Below are positions 17,523-25,679 of a stretch of 64,000 nucleotides of DNA, piece by piece. The translations under genes and the position numbers were made by a program. Position 1 is the first letter of the stretch. Every line of letters begins with the position of its first letter. Under the pieces are notes generated by a model. That model saw only the letters and a list, made by a program, of their open reading frames with translations. It had not been told where the DNA came from and ran no database searches. Source of the stretch: Vibrio sp. SCSIO 43135 (GTDB lineage: Bacteria > Pseudomonadota > Gammaproteobacteria > Enterobacterales > Vibrionaceae); NCBI RefSeq assembly GCF_023716665.1, contig NZ_CP071860.1, positions 62,001 to 126,000 of the forward strand. Direction: 5' to 3'.

Positions 17523-18392
17523 TTATGTTGATGATTGATTCGGTTTTTGAGCCCTGTCGGCTGCTCTTATGTTGTCACTCTCTGTATCTGACACGTAAGT
17601 ACCGCTTGATACGTTCTTTTCATCCTTTACGCCCTTTGTTTCTGATAAAGAATGTGGATGCGGTACAAAGGGGACTTTCTTTAAAAATAGCTTTAGTGCT
17701 TGCCAATAAATGCCTGAGACTATCTTCAATGTCATCGCAGGGATTAAGGCGAACGTTTTACGCAATTGTGGTGCTTGAAACTCCCATTTTTTTAACGTTA
17801 GGGTGGCATCAAACAGCTTGGTTTGAGCGTGGTTTTCAATGTGAACCAGCGTATTAACTTGTGGCGGGCGAATTCGCCAAACGTATTCCATATCCATATC
17901 CATGAACGGCGAGACATGGAACGCCTTCTTATTGCGTAGTTCCCTTTCTGGCTGAACATTATTCCTAAGCTCAATCAAATAATAGTGCCTTTCGCGCCAA
18001 GGGGTGTTACTGACTTCGGCTAACATGTACTGGCAGTTCTCGTTTTCGTCGTAGCAGAAATAACAATTTATCGGGCTAAAATAGAGCCCAAAACAGCGGC
18101 ACTGCGCGAGTAACATCACACGGTTCGACGACTTCCAACATCCACCTAATTGTTGAACTTTTTGGTCAATACGTTGTTTGAGAGTGCCTGGTTCACCTTT
18201 CAAATAATCTTTTTCGCTAAAACGGATAGGGTTGTACCATTTGTCACCAAAAAAGGCGCTCTTAGTAAAAAGCTCCTCGAGTTCGTCGACATCTACGCCC
18301 ATCATATACAGCTGGTAGCGAAACTGATGTGGAATGGCTCCGAACCTGCGGTGTCGGACCTGTCCCCAATAGATGCCACTATTGAGACTCAT
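17523..18392 (-). CDS. DUF1365 protein
   Basis: A 289-residue protein of the DUF1365 family: [34 protein letters not shown] at the start, then [33 protein letters not shown] and [19 protein letters not shown]. The family almost always lies next to the flavin amine oxidase and methyltransferase seen here and is part of the same lipid-modification pathway; its reaction is not known to me. The start overlaps the amine oxidase stop (ATGA). The last 30 residues are low complexity and look divergent. Confidence 0.88.
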   Translation of the reverse strand: MSLNSGIYWGQVRHRRFGAIPHQFRYQLYMMGVDVDELEELFTKSAFFGDKWYNPIRFSEKDYLKGEPGTLKQRIDQKVQQLGGCWKSSNRVMLLAQCRCFGLYFSPINCYFCYDENENCQYMLAEVSNTPWRERHYYLIELRNNVQPERELRNKKAFHVSPFMDMDMEYVWRIRPPQVNTLVHIENHAQTKLFDATLTLKKWEFQAPQLRKTFALIPAMTLKIVSGIYWQALKLFLKKVPFVPHPHSLSETKGVKDEKNVSSGTYVSDTESDNIRAADRAQKPNQSST

Positions 18393-19642
18393 AGTGATGC
18401 TCCAAATTGCTCAGTGACATCTAACGCGCTGCGCACTCCGTCTTCATGGAATCCGTTGTACCAATAGGCTCCGGCAAAGTAGCTGTGTTGTTTGCCATTA
18501 ATCACGTCCCTTTGCTTTTGCGCTGCGACACTAGAAGAGTTGAGTACCGGATGGTGATAAACGAACTTTTGAAGAACTTTGCTTGGGTCGATTTGCTCCG
18601 TTTGATTCAGCGTAACGCAAAATGTTGTATCGGCTTCGATCCCTTGGAGAAGGTTCATGTAATAGGTCACACAGGCAGGACGCACTTGATCACCATCTAG
18701 CATGTAGTTCCAGCTTGCCCAAGCCAGTTTTCGTTTGGGTAGTAGCGATTCGTCGGTATGTAAAATGACTTCATTGCGGCTATATGGAATCGCGCCCAAA
18801 ATTCTCTTTTCGTCGTTGGTTGGGTCTGCAAGTAATGCGAGGGCTTGGTCTGAGTGGCAAGCAAAGATGACATCATCAAAATGTTGCAGTTCTCCGTCTT
18901 GCATTTCGATAGTGGCGCCAGTTTCGGTGCGAGTCACACATTTTATCGATGTGTTGAGTGCAATAGGCTTTTTCAAGCGTTCCAGAATCACTTTGACGTA
19001 CTCTCTCGAGCCTCCAGGGACCACGTACCATTGAGGGCGGTCTGTAATGTTCAGTAACCCGTGGTTGTAGAAGAACTGAATGAAAAACTTTAGCTCAAAC
19101 TTTTCCATTTCACTTAAGCTCGTTGACCATATCGCTGCCCCCATTGGCAAGATGTAGTGTAGGCTGAAAAATTCGCTGAATTTGTTCTCTTTGAGAAAAT
19201 CGCCAAGTTTAAGTGAAGGGTCTATATCCCCGCTGTGGTACATCTCTTTGCAGAGTTTATTGAACTTAAGAATGTCGGTAATTAGGCGCCAGAACTTCGG
19301 CCTAAGTAGGTTGCGCCTTTGAGCAAAGAGCGAATTAATGCCATGGCCGTTATATTCAAATTTGGATTGAGTGTTATGGACACTAAAACTCATCTCTGTT
19401 TCTTGACCCGTGATGCCAAGTGTTGCGAGTAGTTTATTGAAGTTAGGGTATGTCCTATCGTTAAACACGATAAACCCAGTATCAATCGCATACTGGCTAC
19501 CTTGGAAGTCAATGTCGACGGTTGCAGTATGTCCACCAACATAGTGATTCTTCTCAAATACCGTGACGTCATGTTCTTTATCTAATAAGTGGGCGCATGT
19601 AAGGCCTGATATACCCGAACCAATGATGGCGATTTTTTTCAT
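18389..19642 (-). CDS. FAD-dependent amine-oxidase-type oxidoreductase
   Basis: A 417-residue flavoprotein. The ATG at 19642 begins [20 protein letters not shown], placing the GxGxxG dinucleotide fold directly at the N-terminus; an ATG 11 codons earlier lies inside the preceding gene. The motif [28 protein letters not shown] follows, and the C-terminus has the FAD-contacting [14 protein letters not shown]. The family (COG2907) belongs to the sigma-E/ChrR singlet-oxygen regulon in Rhodobacter and probably oxidises or desaturates acyl chains. It starts two bases after the SDR stop and overlaps DUF1365. Confidence 0.9.
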   Translation of the reverse strand: MKKIAIIGSGISGLTCAHLLDKEHDVTVFEKNHYVGGHTATVDIDFQGSQYAIDTGFIVFNDRTYPNFNKLLATLGITGQETEMSFSVHNTQSKFEYNGHGINSLFAQRRNLLRPKFWRLITDILKFNKLCKEMYHSGDIDPSLKLGDFLKENKFSEFFSLHYILPMGAAIWSTSLSEMEKFELKFFIQFFYNHGLLNITDRPQWYVVPGGSREYVKVILERLKKPIALNTSIKCVTRTETGATIEMQDGELQHFDDVIFACHSDQALALLADPTNDEKRILGAIPYSRNEVILHTDESLLPKRKLAWASWNYMLDGDQVRPACVTYYMNLLQGIEADTTFCVTLNQTEQIDPSKVLQKFVYHHPVLNSSSVAAQKQRDVINGKQHSYFAGAYWYNGFHEDGVRSALDVTEQFGASL

Positions 19643-19644
19643 TA

Positions 19645-20352
19645 TTAGGTCATCCTTGTTGCGAGTTTCTGCCACACTGAAAAGGGCAGTAATCTGAGTA
19701 ATTTCATTACGATGATGAAGCGAGAGGGAAAACTTATTTCCGTTTTTTGTTTCTCAATGCCCTTGATGATTTGACTGGCGGCTTCGTCGGTTGATATGAG
19801 CATCGGCATCGCGAAGGTGTTTTTTTGTGTCAGTGGAGTATCCACAAAACCAGGCAGCACTACGCTGACATGAATGTCATGTTTTTTCAGTTGAATAGAC
19901 AAGGTTTTTGCAAGATAAGTAAGCGCAGCTTTAGACGCGCCGTATGCCTCTGCACGCGGCAAAGGCAATAGCCCTGCACTAGAGCTGACTAGAACTAACC
20001 TGCCTCCAGGTTTGATTCTGTGTAGCCATTTCTCCAAAGCGTAGCCGATAGCAATGAGGTTAATTTTGATAACGCGCTCAAACTTGCTGGCGTCAAAGTG
20101 CAGCGCATCATCAATGTATTCACAGTCGCCAGCATTTAGGACCAATAAATCGAGTTCTGCATCGATTTGCGGAATGTCGTCATAGCGAGTCAAGTCAAAG
20201 CTCAGGGTTTCAATATTAGAAAACTGCTCGGATAGGGCGGAAAGTTTGTGAGTGTTACGGCCACAAGCAATCACGCTCTGTCCTTGCTCTGCATATTGTT
20301 TTGCGAGCCTTTCGCCTATTCCGGATGTGGCACCTGTAATAAGAACGTTCAT
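19645..20352 (-). CDS. Short-chain dehydrogenase/reductase
   Basis: A 235-residue SDR. Visible are the cofactor motif TGATSGIG (residues 6-13), the NAG-type LVLNAG, the catalytic Ser in LVSSSAG and YGASKAALT with the YxxxK pair. R33/N34 after the second strand (CGRNTHK) suggest NADPH. It acts in the cytoplasm on an unknown carbonyl or alcohol, presumably a lipid intermediate given its neighbours. The start overlaps the NTF2-like gene stop (ATGA). Confidence 0.9.
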   Translation of the reverse strand: MNVLITGATSGIGERLAKQYAEQGQSVIACGRNTHKLSALSEQFSNIETLSFDLTRYDDIPQIDAELDLLVLNAGDCEYIDDALHFDASKFERVIKINLIAIGYALEKWLHRIKPGGRLVLVSSSAGLLPLPRAEAYGASKAALTYLAKTLSIQLKKHDIHVSVVLPGFVDTPLTQKNTFAMPMLISTDEAASQIIKGIEKQKTEISFPSRFIIVMKLLRLLPFSVWQKLATRMT

Positions 20353-20783
20353 GATTTAGCCGCCCTACGTTTAATGCCACGAATCACTTTTCCAAGCAGT
20401 GGAATATGTTCATACAGCATGGCGCCCACGTCGAGGTAGTCTCGGTGATAAATTACTTGATCATCGACCGCTTTCAAATGGGAGTGTCCCTGCACAGTCA
20501 CGGGAGCTTTGCCGTTTAGTTGAAAATGGCTGAACGTCATTGTCCAATAAACGGCGGCTTCATTGCCAGATTCCATCACGTGTTCAACAACAAACTGGCA
20601 GCTAATGATTTGAGTGTAGAGTTGGTCGAAATAGGCAAGTAAGTCTTCGCGCCCACTGACATGATGCATAGGGTCGATGAACTGAACATCAGGATGATAG
20701 ATTTCATTCAGCGAGCCAAGGTTATCGGTACCTAACTCACTGTATACCCGAACAAAACGTTGTAACCACAACGAATTTCCCAT
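20349..20783 (-). CDS. NTF2/SnoaL-like protein
   Basis: A 144-residue protein with the NTF2-like fold: WLQRFVRVYSELGTDNLGSLNEIYHPDVQFIDPMHHVSG is the classic helix-strand start and HLKAVDDQVIYHRDYLDVGAML the last strand. The start is set at the ATG at 20783 because AGGGAG precedes it by eight bases; an ATG seven codons earlier lacks a site. These small domains bind hydrophobic ligands or catalyse isomerisation; the function here is unknown. It is the first gene after the photolyase (72-bp gap) and overlaps the SDR. Confidence 0.85.
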   Translation of the reverse strand: MGNSLWLQRFVRVYSELGTDNLGSLNEIYHPDVQFIDPMHHVSGREDLLAYFDQLYTQIISCQFVVEHVMESGNEAAVYWTMTFSHFQLNGKAPVTVQGHSHLKAVDDQVIYHRDYLDVGAMLYEHIPLLGKVIRGIKRRAAKS

Positions 20784-20855
20784 ACGACTCTCCCTGTTAT
20801 TCAAGCCAATTTAATCAATTATCGAAGACTATTATGGGTTAAATTATTGACCCAA

Positions 20856-22313
20856 CTAACTAATTACATTGGTTTTGTAAAAGTCTAGCGCAGTTAAACG
20901 AGCTTGTTTGTGATCCACAATAGGTGGCCAATATGTCTCAGTTCGTTCTGCACTGGCTAAATACTGATGAGGAAAGTGGATATGTTTGTCTGGCACACTT
21001 CCCAGTTCTTTTAAGTACTTACGTATGAACTTTCCATTTGGATCAAACTTTTCGCTTTGGGTGATTGGATTGAAAATTCGAAAGTAGGGTTGGGCATCAC
21101 ATCCTGTGCTTGCTGCCCATTGCCAGCCGCCGTTGTTCGCGCTGAAGTCACCATCAATTAGGTGCTGCATAAAAAATTTTTCCCCCCACCGCCAGTCGAC
21201 CAGCAGATGTTTGGTGAGGAAACTCGCCACGATCATTCTCAGCCTGTTGTGCATCCATCCTGTCCGGACTAGCTGTCGCATTGCAGCATCCACTATTGGG
21301 TAGCCCGTTTTTCCCTCACACCATGCTCGAAAATAATCAGGGTTGTTTGGCCAAGTATAGTGGCGATATTTTTCTTGGAAGTTATCGCCCTTAATGAGGT
21401 TGGGGTAGTGGAACAACAAATGTTTATAAAAGTCGCGCCATATCAGTTCATTGAGCCACGTAAAGTGAGGATGACTGGTGTCTTCTAGTAACTCTGGAGA
21501 TTGGGTGATTAACCGGTTTGCTATGGCACGAGCGCTAATTGCACCGATTGCCAGATATGGAGATAACCCAGATGTCCCTTTGATGGCAGGAAAATCTCTT
21601 TGTTGGCTATAAAGGTGAAGCTTTTCAGCCATAAAATGAGGAACCACTTGTTGGCTGACGATGTCACTTAAAGGCCAGCGGCTGGAGTCAGATTTCGGGT
21701 AGTCCAGCTCTACTCTGTCTGAGGAAGTGTGCAGTTCAAAATCGTCACTAACCTTCGAACTATTTTTTTGAGAAGTAACGTCTTCTTCATAATAACAATG
21801 CTTAGCCTGTGGAAGGGGAGATACATCGATTCCTTGGCGTTTAATTCCTTCAAGCCACGCTCGTTTAAAAGGCGTGAACACCTTAAACATCTCGCCCTGT
21901 TTATTGAGGACGGTTCCCAATGGTGCGATTGCTATAGATTGGAACAGCACTAACTCCAAGCCGTACTCTTTTAATTGTTGGTCGCGCTGTTGTTCATTGA
22001 GTTCCAATTCTTGATTGGCGTAAACCGTATTGATACCGTGAGACTGACAATACTCGTTTAACAGCGTGACCTGATCTCGATAATTCTGTGCTTTTAGATG
22101 GACAAGCGTCATGCCGTAATGTTGAAGCTGAGCTGCAAGCTGGTTCAAGTGGCGTTCTATTAGATCCGCTTGTATTGGTGCCAGATCGTGTTCTTCCCAC
22201 TGCTTGGGGGTAGAGATAAAAAGAGCGCGGCTTGCGCCGCGCTTAACTGCTTGGTTAAGAGCAGGGTTATCTTCAATTCTTAAATCGTTTCTAAACCAGA
22301 GAATCGTGTTCAA
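20856..22313 (-). CDS. phrB: Deoxyribodipyrimidine photo-lyase (class I CPD)
   Basis: A 485-residue photolyase. The N-terminal DNA-photolyase domain (TILWFRNDLRIEDNPAL) binds the antenna cofactor and the C-terminal helical domain binds FAD: MRQLVRTGWMHNRLRMIVASFLTKHLLVDWRWGE, GDFSANNGGWQWAASTGCDAQPYFRIFNP. It splits UV-made cyclobutane pyrimidine dimers with blue-light energy. Length and motifs match E. coli PhrB. It overlaps the DUF523/DUF1722 gene (ATGA) and belongs to the ECF-controlled operon, so light or singlet oxygen should raise its level. Confidence 0.96.
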   Translation of the reverse strand: MNTILWFRNDLRIEDNPALNQAVKRGASRALFISTPKQWEEHDLAPIQADLIERHLNQLAAQLQHYGMTLVHLKAQNYRDQVTLLNEYCQSHGINTVYANQELELNEQQRDQQLKEYGLELVLFQSIAIAPLGTVLNKQGEMFKVFTPFKRAWLEGIKRQGIDVSPLPQAKHCYYEEDVTSQKNSSKVSDDFELHTSSDRVELDYPKSDSSRWPLSDIVSQQVVPHFMAEKLHLYSQQRDFPAIKGTSGLSPYLAIGAISARAIANRLITQSPELLEDTSHPHFTWLNELIWRDFYKHLLFHYPNLIKGDNFQEKYRHYTWPNNPDYFRAWCEGKTGYPIVDAAMRQLVRTGWMHNRLRMIVASFLTKHLLVDWRWGEKFFMQHLIDGDFSANNGGWQWAASTGCDAQPYFRIFNPITQSEKFDPNGKFIRKYLKELGSVPDKHIHFPHQYLASAERTETYWPPIVDHKQARLTALDFYKTNVIS

Positions 22314-23257
22314 TATCCATACCTCAGACGTAGCTCTTTAGGGTGTGGGTTGAGATAGGTTTGAGTCGCCAAATATTCGTTTGGATGCTCTCGGAGGTAG
22401 TGATTAATCAAGGCTAGTGGAACGAGTAAAGGAGTGACGCCTTGTCTGAAGGAAGTGATTTCCTGAGCAAGCTCTTGTCTCTTATCGCTGTCTAACTGCT
22501 TCTTAAAATAACCCTGAAGGTGCTGCAAAGTATTGGTATGGGTTTTGCGCGAAGCATGGTGCTTAAGAGCTGTCATCAAGCCAAAAATATATTCGTTAGC
22601 CTGTGTGTCCAAGTCCATGTCTGAGCGTGCTAAAAGCTTGCCCAAAGATTTGTAACTTTCAACATGATGACTCATCACTAAGTATTTGTGTGCGCTGTGA
22701 AAAGCGATCAGTTTGTGCTTGGTGATACCTTCGGATTTGAGATCTAACCACTTTTGGTAGGTGAATACTCTAGTGACAAAGTTTTCACGAATTATAGGAT
22801 CATTCAGGCGGCCATTTTCTTCGACAGGTAGAAGAGGATTACGCTTCATGATTTGCTGAGTGAACAAACCCACGCCGTTAGATTCAGAGCCTTTTCCGTG
22901 ATGGTGATATACCTTCACACGTTCCATTCCGCAGCTGGGGCTTTTAGCACACACGATGAATCCAGCGAGGTCATGGCACTGCTGGTCGGCAAAATCTTGA
23001 CCAAACTTGGTGAGCTGCTCTGTGACGTCTCCACTGCCATCTGGTCGTGATACTTTTATCACGTCGCCATGAGAAACCTGTCTGATTGTTGGTCGAGGGA
23101 TTGGCAGACCGATACCCACCTCAGGGCAGACCGGTTTGAACTCAGCAAATTCTGAAAGCTCATCGGTACAGAAATAGAGCTTTTTATGACCTTTATCGTA
23201 GCGTACCTTTTGCCCGACAACACAAGCACTGACGCCAATCTTTAGTTTTTTGTTCAT
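22310..23257 (-). CDS. DUF523-DUF1722 fusion protein (YbgA type)
   Basis: A 315-residue protein with two domains. Residues about 1-150 are DUF523 (KIGVSACVVGQKVRYDKGHK, CPEVGIGLPIPRPTIRQV, FIVCAKSPSCGMERV), with conserved cysteines. Residues about 180-310 are DUF1722/YbgA (FHSAHKYLVMSHHVESYKSLGKLLA). The start at 23257 (MNKKLKIG) has a GGA upstream; another ATG lies six codons before. The family is frequently next to photolyase genes, as here, and is assumed to have a role in DNA repair or thiol chemistry, unproven. It overlaps the photolyase by four bases. Confidence 0.87.
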   Translation of the reverse strand: MNKKLKIGVSACVVGQKVRYDKGHKKLYFCTDELSEFAEFKPVCPEVGIGLPIPRPTIRQVSHGDVIKVSRPDGSGDVTEQLTKFGQDFADQQCHDLAGFIVCAKSPSCGMERVKVYHHHGKGSESNGVGLFTQQIMKRNPLLPVEENGRLNDPIIRENFVTRVFTYQKWLDLKSEGITKHKLIAFHSAHKYLVMSHHVESYKSLGKLLARSDMDLDTQANEYIFGLMTALKHHASRKTHTNTLQHLQGYFKKQLDSDKRQELAQEITSFRQGVTPLLVPLALINHYLREHPNEYLATQTYLNPHPKELRLRYGY

Positions 23258-23283
23258 AATCACGCATCCATTCATTCAAAAGG

Positions 23284-23958
23284 TTAGTAGATGAATTTTC
23301 CTAGTGGGTTCAGAAGCTGGCTAACACCTTCTGTAAAGTGAAGTGCATCACTGGAAACGGTTAAGCACACGCACCCTTCTTCTGTGACTGGGCTGTGAGT
23401 ATGTTCACCATCAAGCCAGATAAAGTCTCCAGTTTGGTAGCGTCCCATATCATCTTCAAAGCTACCTTGCAGTAGCAGTGTAATCTCGAAACCCTTGTGA
23501 GTATGGGTAGGAACATTACCGCCTTTTTCAATATGAAGCAGGCTCATTCTCATATCACCGTCGTCGAGATCCAAACGTGAACGCGAGAGCTTTCCGAGAC
23601 CTGACCACTCTTTCAAACCAAGTGATTTGAGTGCGCGAGGTAGGGCTAGGCGTTTACCTGCAATTTCAATCTCTGTCACCGTTTTTGGTAACTTATCTGT
23701 AGCAGGGTCGGGCTCTAAGTCAGTAATAGAATCGATCATTGAGATAAATTGTTCGTCCTCAACATCGGCAACTTGATTGAAAGATGCTGACTCAGGGGCA
23801 AAAGCTGAATCTGCGAGATCTTTACTGAACTGAGCGACCTTTGCCTGACAGTGAGGGCACATCTCAACGTGACTCGATACGATCACGGATACTGATACGG
23901 GTAACTCTCCCGCGGCAAACTGTTTTAATACAGCGTTATCTGGGTGGTATTTAATCAT
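23284..23958 (-). CDS. chrR: ChrR-type anti-sigma factor with cupin domain
   Basis: A 224-residue zinc-binding anti-sigma factor. The N-terminal anti-sigma domain shows H5, H30 and the CPHC pair (about 34-37), the HxxxCxxC zinc set. The C-terminal cupin (about 110-205) has THTHKGFEITLLLQGSFEDDMG and GEHTHSPVTEEGC, a second metal site. In Rhodobacter ChrR releases sigma-E when singlet oxygen is present. It starts eight bases inside the end of the sigma gene, the usual arrangement. The ortholog call is made from domain layout and neighbours. Confidence 0.93.
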   Translation of the reverse strand: MIKYHPDNAVLKQFAAGELPVSVSVIVSSHVEMCPHCQAKVAQFSKDLADSAFAPESASFNQVADVEDEQFISMIDSITDLEPDPATDKLPKTVTEIEIAGKRLALPRALKSLGLKEWSGLGKLSRSRLDLDDGDMRMSLLHIEKGGNVPTHTHKGFEITLLLQGSFEDDMGRYQTGDFIWLDGEHTHSPVTEEGCVCLTVSSDALHFTEGVSQLLNPLGKFIY

Positions 23959-24616
23959 GGAACTGCTCTCCCATTTGCTGTTTCAGTTTGGCTAACGCTA
24001 GGCGAAGCCTCGATTTGACGGTTCCAAGAGGGACGCCGAGCTGCTGGGCGAGCTGTTCTTGGGAAAGTTCTTGATAATAAACACCTTTGACGACGGTTTT
24101 TTGAGCTGGAGGTAAGCCATCAACGTATCGAAGCATTTCTTTGCTCATTAGATGATCTTTGAAAGTGTTGTCGTCGTTCGTTGCCTCATCGGATACAGAA
24201 TCAATAGGCCAAAGGTCGTCTGCTAAGTTTTGTTCAGGCTTTGCTTGAATTTTTCTCAGCATATCGAAACATGCGTTCCGCATTACTGTGTAAACCCAAG
24301 TCGTAGCTGCGCCTTTGCTACTATCGAATAAATGCGCTTTTTTCCAGACTGAAGTCATTGTTTCTTGAATTAATTCATTTGCGGCGAACTCACTACCGAG
24401 CTTATTGAATCCGAAACGCTTGATTTTCGGCGCAAAAAACTGAAACAAAGAGGTGAAGGCGTGCTTGTCACGACGTGTCGCAACGAGCTCCATCCATTCT
24501 TCCAGCTGTTGAGTTATTTGAGGATCAGGGCTGATGGCGTGCTCCTTTTGAGATGTCTCTCTATTCATGCTCACTTGCCTGTTCATGCTTTTCTGCCTGC
24601 TTGTGATTTCTTGCAT
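23951..24616 (-). CDS. rpoE: ECF RNA polymerase sigma factor (RpoE/ECF11 type)
   Basis: A 221-residue ECF sigma factor: region 2 (FAPKIKRFGFNKLGSEFAANELIQETMTSVWKKAHLFDSSKGAATTWVYTVMRNACFDMLRK) and region 4 (LPPAQKTVVKGVYYQELSQEQLAQQLGVPLGTVKSRLRLAL). The start is set at the ATG at 24616, preceded by AAGG. The longer frame from 24649 would begin inside the -10 element of the promoter described here. Two further Met (22 and 28 of the long form) are possible. It pairs with ChrR and should activate its own operon, including photolyase and the lipid genes. Confidence 0.94.
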   Translation of the reverse strand: MQEITSRQKSMNRQVSMNRETSQKEHAISPDPQITQQLEEWMELVATRRDKHAFTSLFQFFAPKIKRFGFNKLGSEFAANELIQETMTSVWKKAHLFDSSKGAATTWVYTVMRNACFDMLRKIQAKPEQNLADDLWPIDSVSDEATNDDNTFKDHLMSKEMLRYVDGLPPAQKTVVKGVYYQELSQEQLAQQLGVPLGTVKSRLRLALAKLKQQMGEQFHD

Positions 24617-24647
24617 GGTCACTAACCTTACAATCCATTTTAGAGTC

Positions 24648-24675
24648 AATACGTTGGATTTGATAAGTTGGATCA
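24648..24675 (-). promoter_or_regulatory. ECF-type promoter of the sigma/ChrR operon
   Basis: Read on the minus strand: TGATCC (24675-24670), 16 bases, CGTATT (24653-24648). TGATCC and CGTA are the hallmarks of promoters used by ECF11/sigma-E-ChrR systems. It sits directly before the sigma gene and partly inside the last codon of the upstream gene, as expected for autoregulation. Confidence 0.75.
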
Positions 24676-25266
24676 GTTTTGTTTCGAGGAATATGCAAAA
24701 ATATTGTTGAGCATAGTCACCAAGGTTGGCAGGCTGTCTGGCTTAATGAAACGTTCTTTCTCTTTAAGTGGGATCGGCAATACTTCTAGCAAGCGAGCCG
24801 ACACCCAGTCCATTCGAGATAAATCATGTTCTAAGTACAACTCGCCAAAGTGAGGATGCTCATCAAATAAGTTTTTCAGGGCCTTGCTAAGCAAATTGGA
24901 ATTCTTAGGTGGGTATGCAGATATGTCCCAATGCTGTTTGCTTGCCGTTTGAGCAAGGAGTAAGCCATCCTCCTGATACTTCATGTTCTCTAAGTGCAGT
25001 AACGATATTGCCTCTACATCGATTAGAAGCAGCTTATCTTCACCAATATTAAAATCAGTCACCCTAACTAGCGTTCCCCAATCCGGAATATCAAATGGCA
25101 GGGTTTTGTCATATCGAGCCAACACGAATTGGTTGTCGTGGTGAATTAGACTCATCATAGACAAATACTTTGTTTCAAAGATTCTCAGCCGCTGCTTACC
25201 CTCCGGCAGCAAAAACAGCGGTAACGGAAAGACAGGGATGAAAGGTGTTGAGTTACTATTTGGCAC
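24673..25266 (-). CDS. LON substrate-binding-domain protein
   Basis: A 197-residue protein made only of the Lon N-terminal (substrate-binding) domain: PVFPLPLFLLPEGKQRLRIFETKYLSMM, then a beta-rich core and a helical tail. No ATPase or protease domain is present. The start is GTG at 25266 with GGAAG just upstream. Its function is unknown; it lies immediately before the ECF promoter and may be read through into the operon. Confidence 0.86.
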   Translation of the reverse strand: MPNSNSTPFIPVFPLPLFLLPEGKQRLRIFETKYLSMMSLIHHDNQFVLARYDKTLPFDIPDWGTLVRVTDFNIGEDKLLLIDVEAISLLHLENMKYQEDGLLLAQTASKQHWDISAYPPKNSNLLSKALKNLFDEHPHFGELYLEHDLSRMDWVSARLLEVLPIPLKEKERFIKPDSLPTLVTMLNNIFAYSSKQN

Positions 25267-25679
25267 TTCGCTTCCTTAGTGTTGAACTTACCTATTTATA
25301 CGGTTCTAACCCGAAAAAGATCAGTGACTCTGAAAACTCCCCCTTCATGTGAGAATCGAAAAGAATTGCTTGTTAAGCAATAACTTGCCCACCTTTGGGC
25401 GGATAGTTGCTTGAGGATGTGTCGAAGAGAGATAACCCTTTGATAATTTGGCCATAATGTTTGGCACTGACCTTGCTCTATCGGTATCGGATTGTATTGA
25501 CTCATTTGCATCTACTTCTATCAAACGCTTTCAAATATGCCTTTTCATATCATCAGTTGATTTGACATGTGCCGATTTGAGGGGCTCTTGTTTGATAAGC
25601 ATGCAGCTGGGAAATGGAACTTTTACTATGCCGCTGCTCCAAGGTGCGGAAAGTATTCGTGAGTTGGGGATAAGGCAAA
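25267..25679. other. Divergent regulatory region upstream of vgrG
   Basis: 413 bp without a supported gene. It contains the sigma-54 promoter described separately and a leader of about 190 bases before VgrG. A plus-strand frame at 25448-25759 overlaps the VgrG start and has no family or ribosome-site support. Confidence 0.5.
25462..25476 (+). promoter_or_regulatory. Sigma-54 promoter of the VgrG module
   Basis: TGGCAC-TGACC-TTGC, with the GG and GC dinucleotides exactly 10 bases apart, matches the RpoN consensus (TGGCAC-N5-TTGC). Transcription would start about 12 bases on, leaving a leader near 190 bases. RpoN-dependent control of vgrG/hcp units is established in Vibrio type VI systems through VasH. 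Confidence 0.75.
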
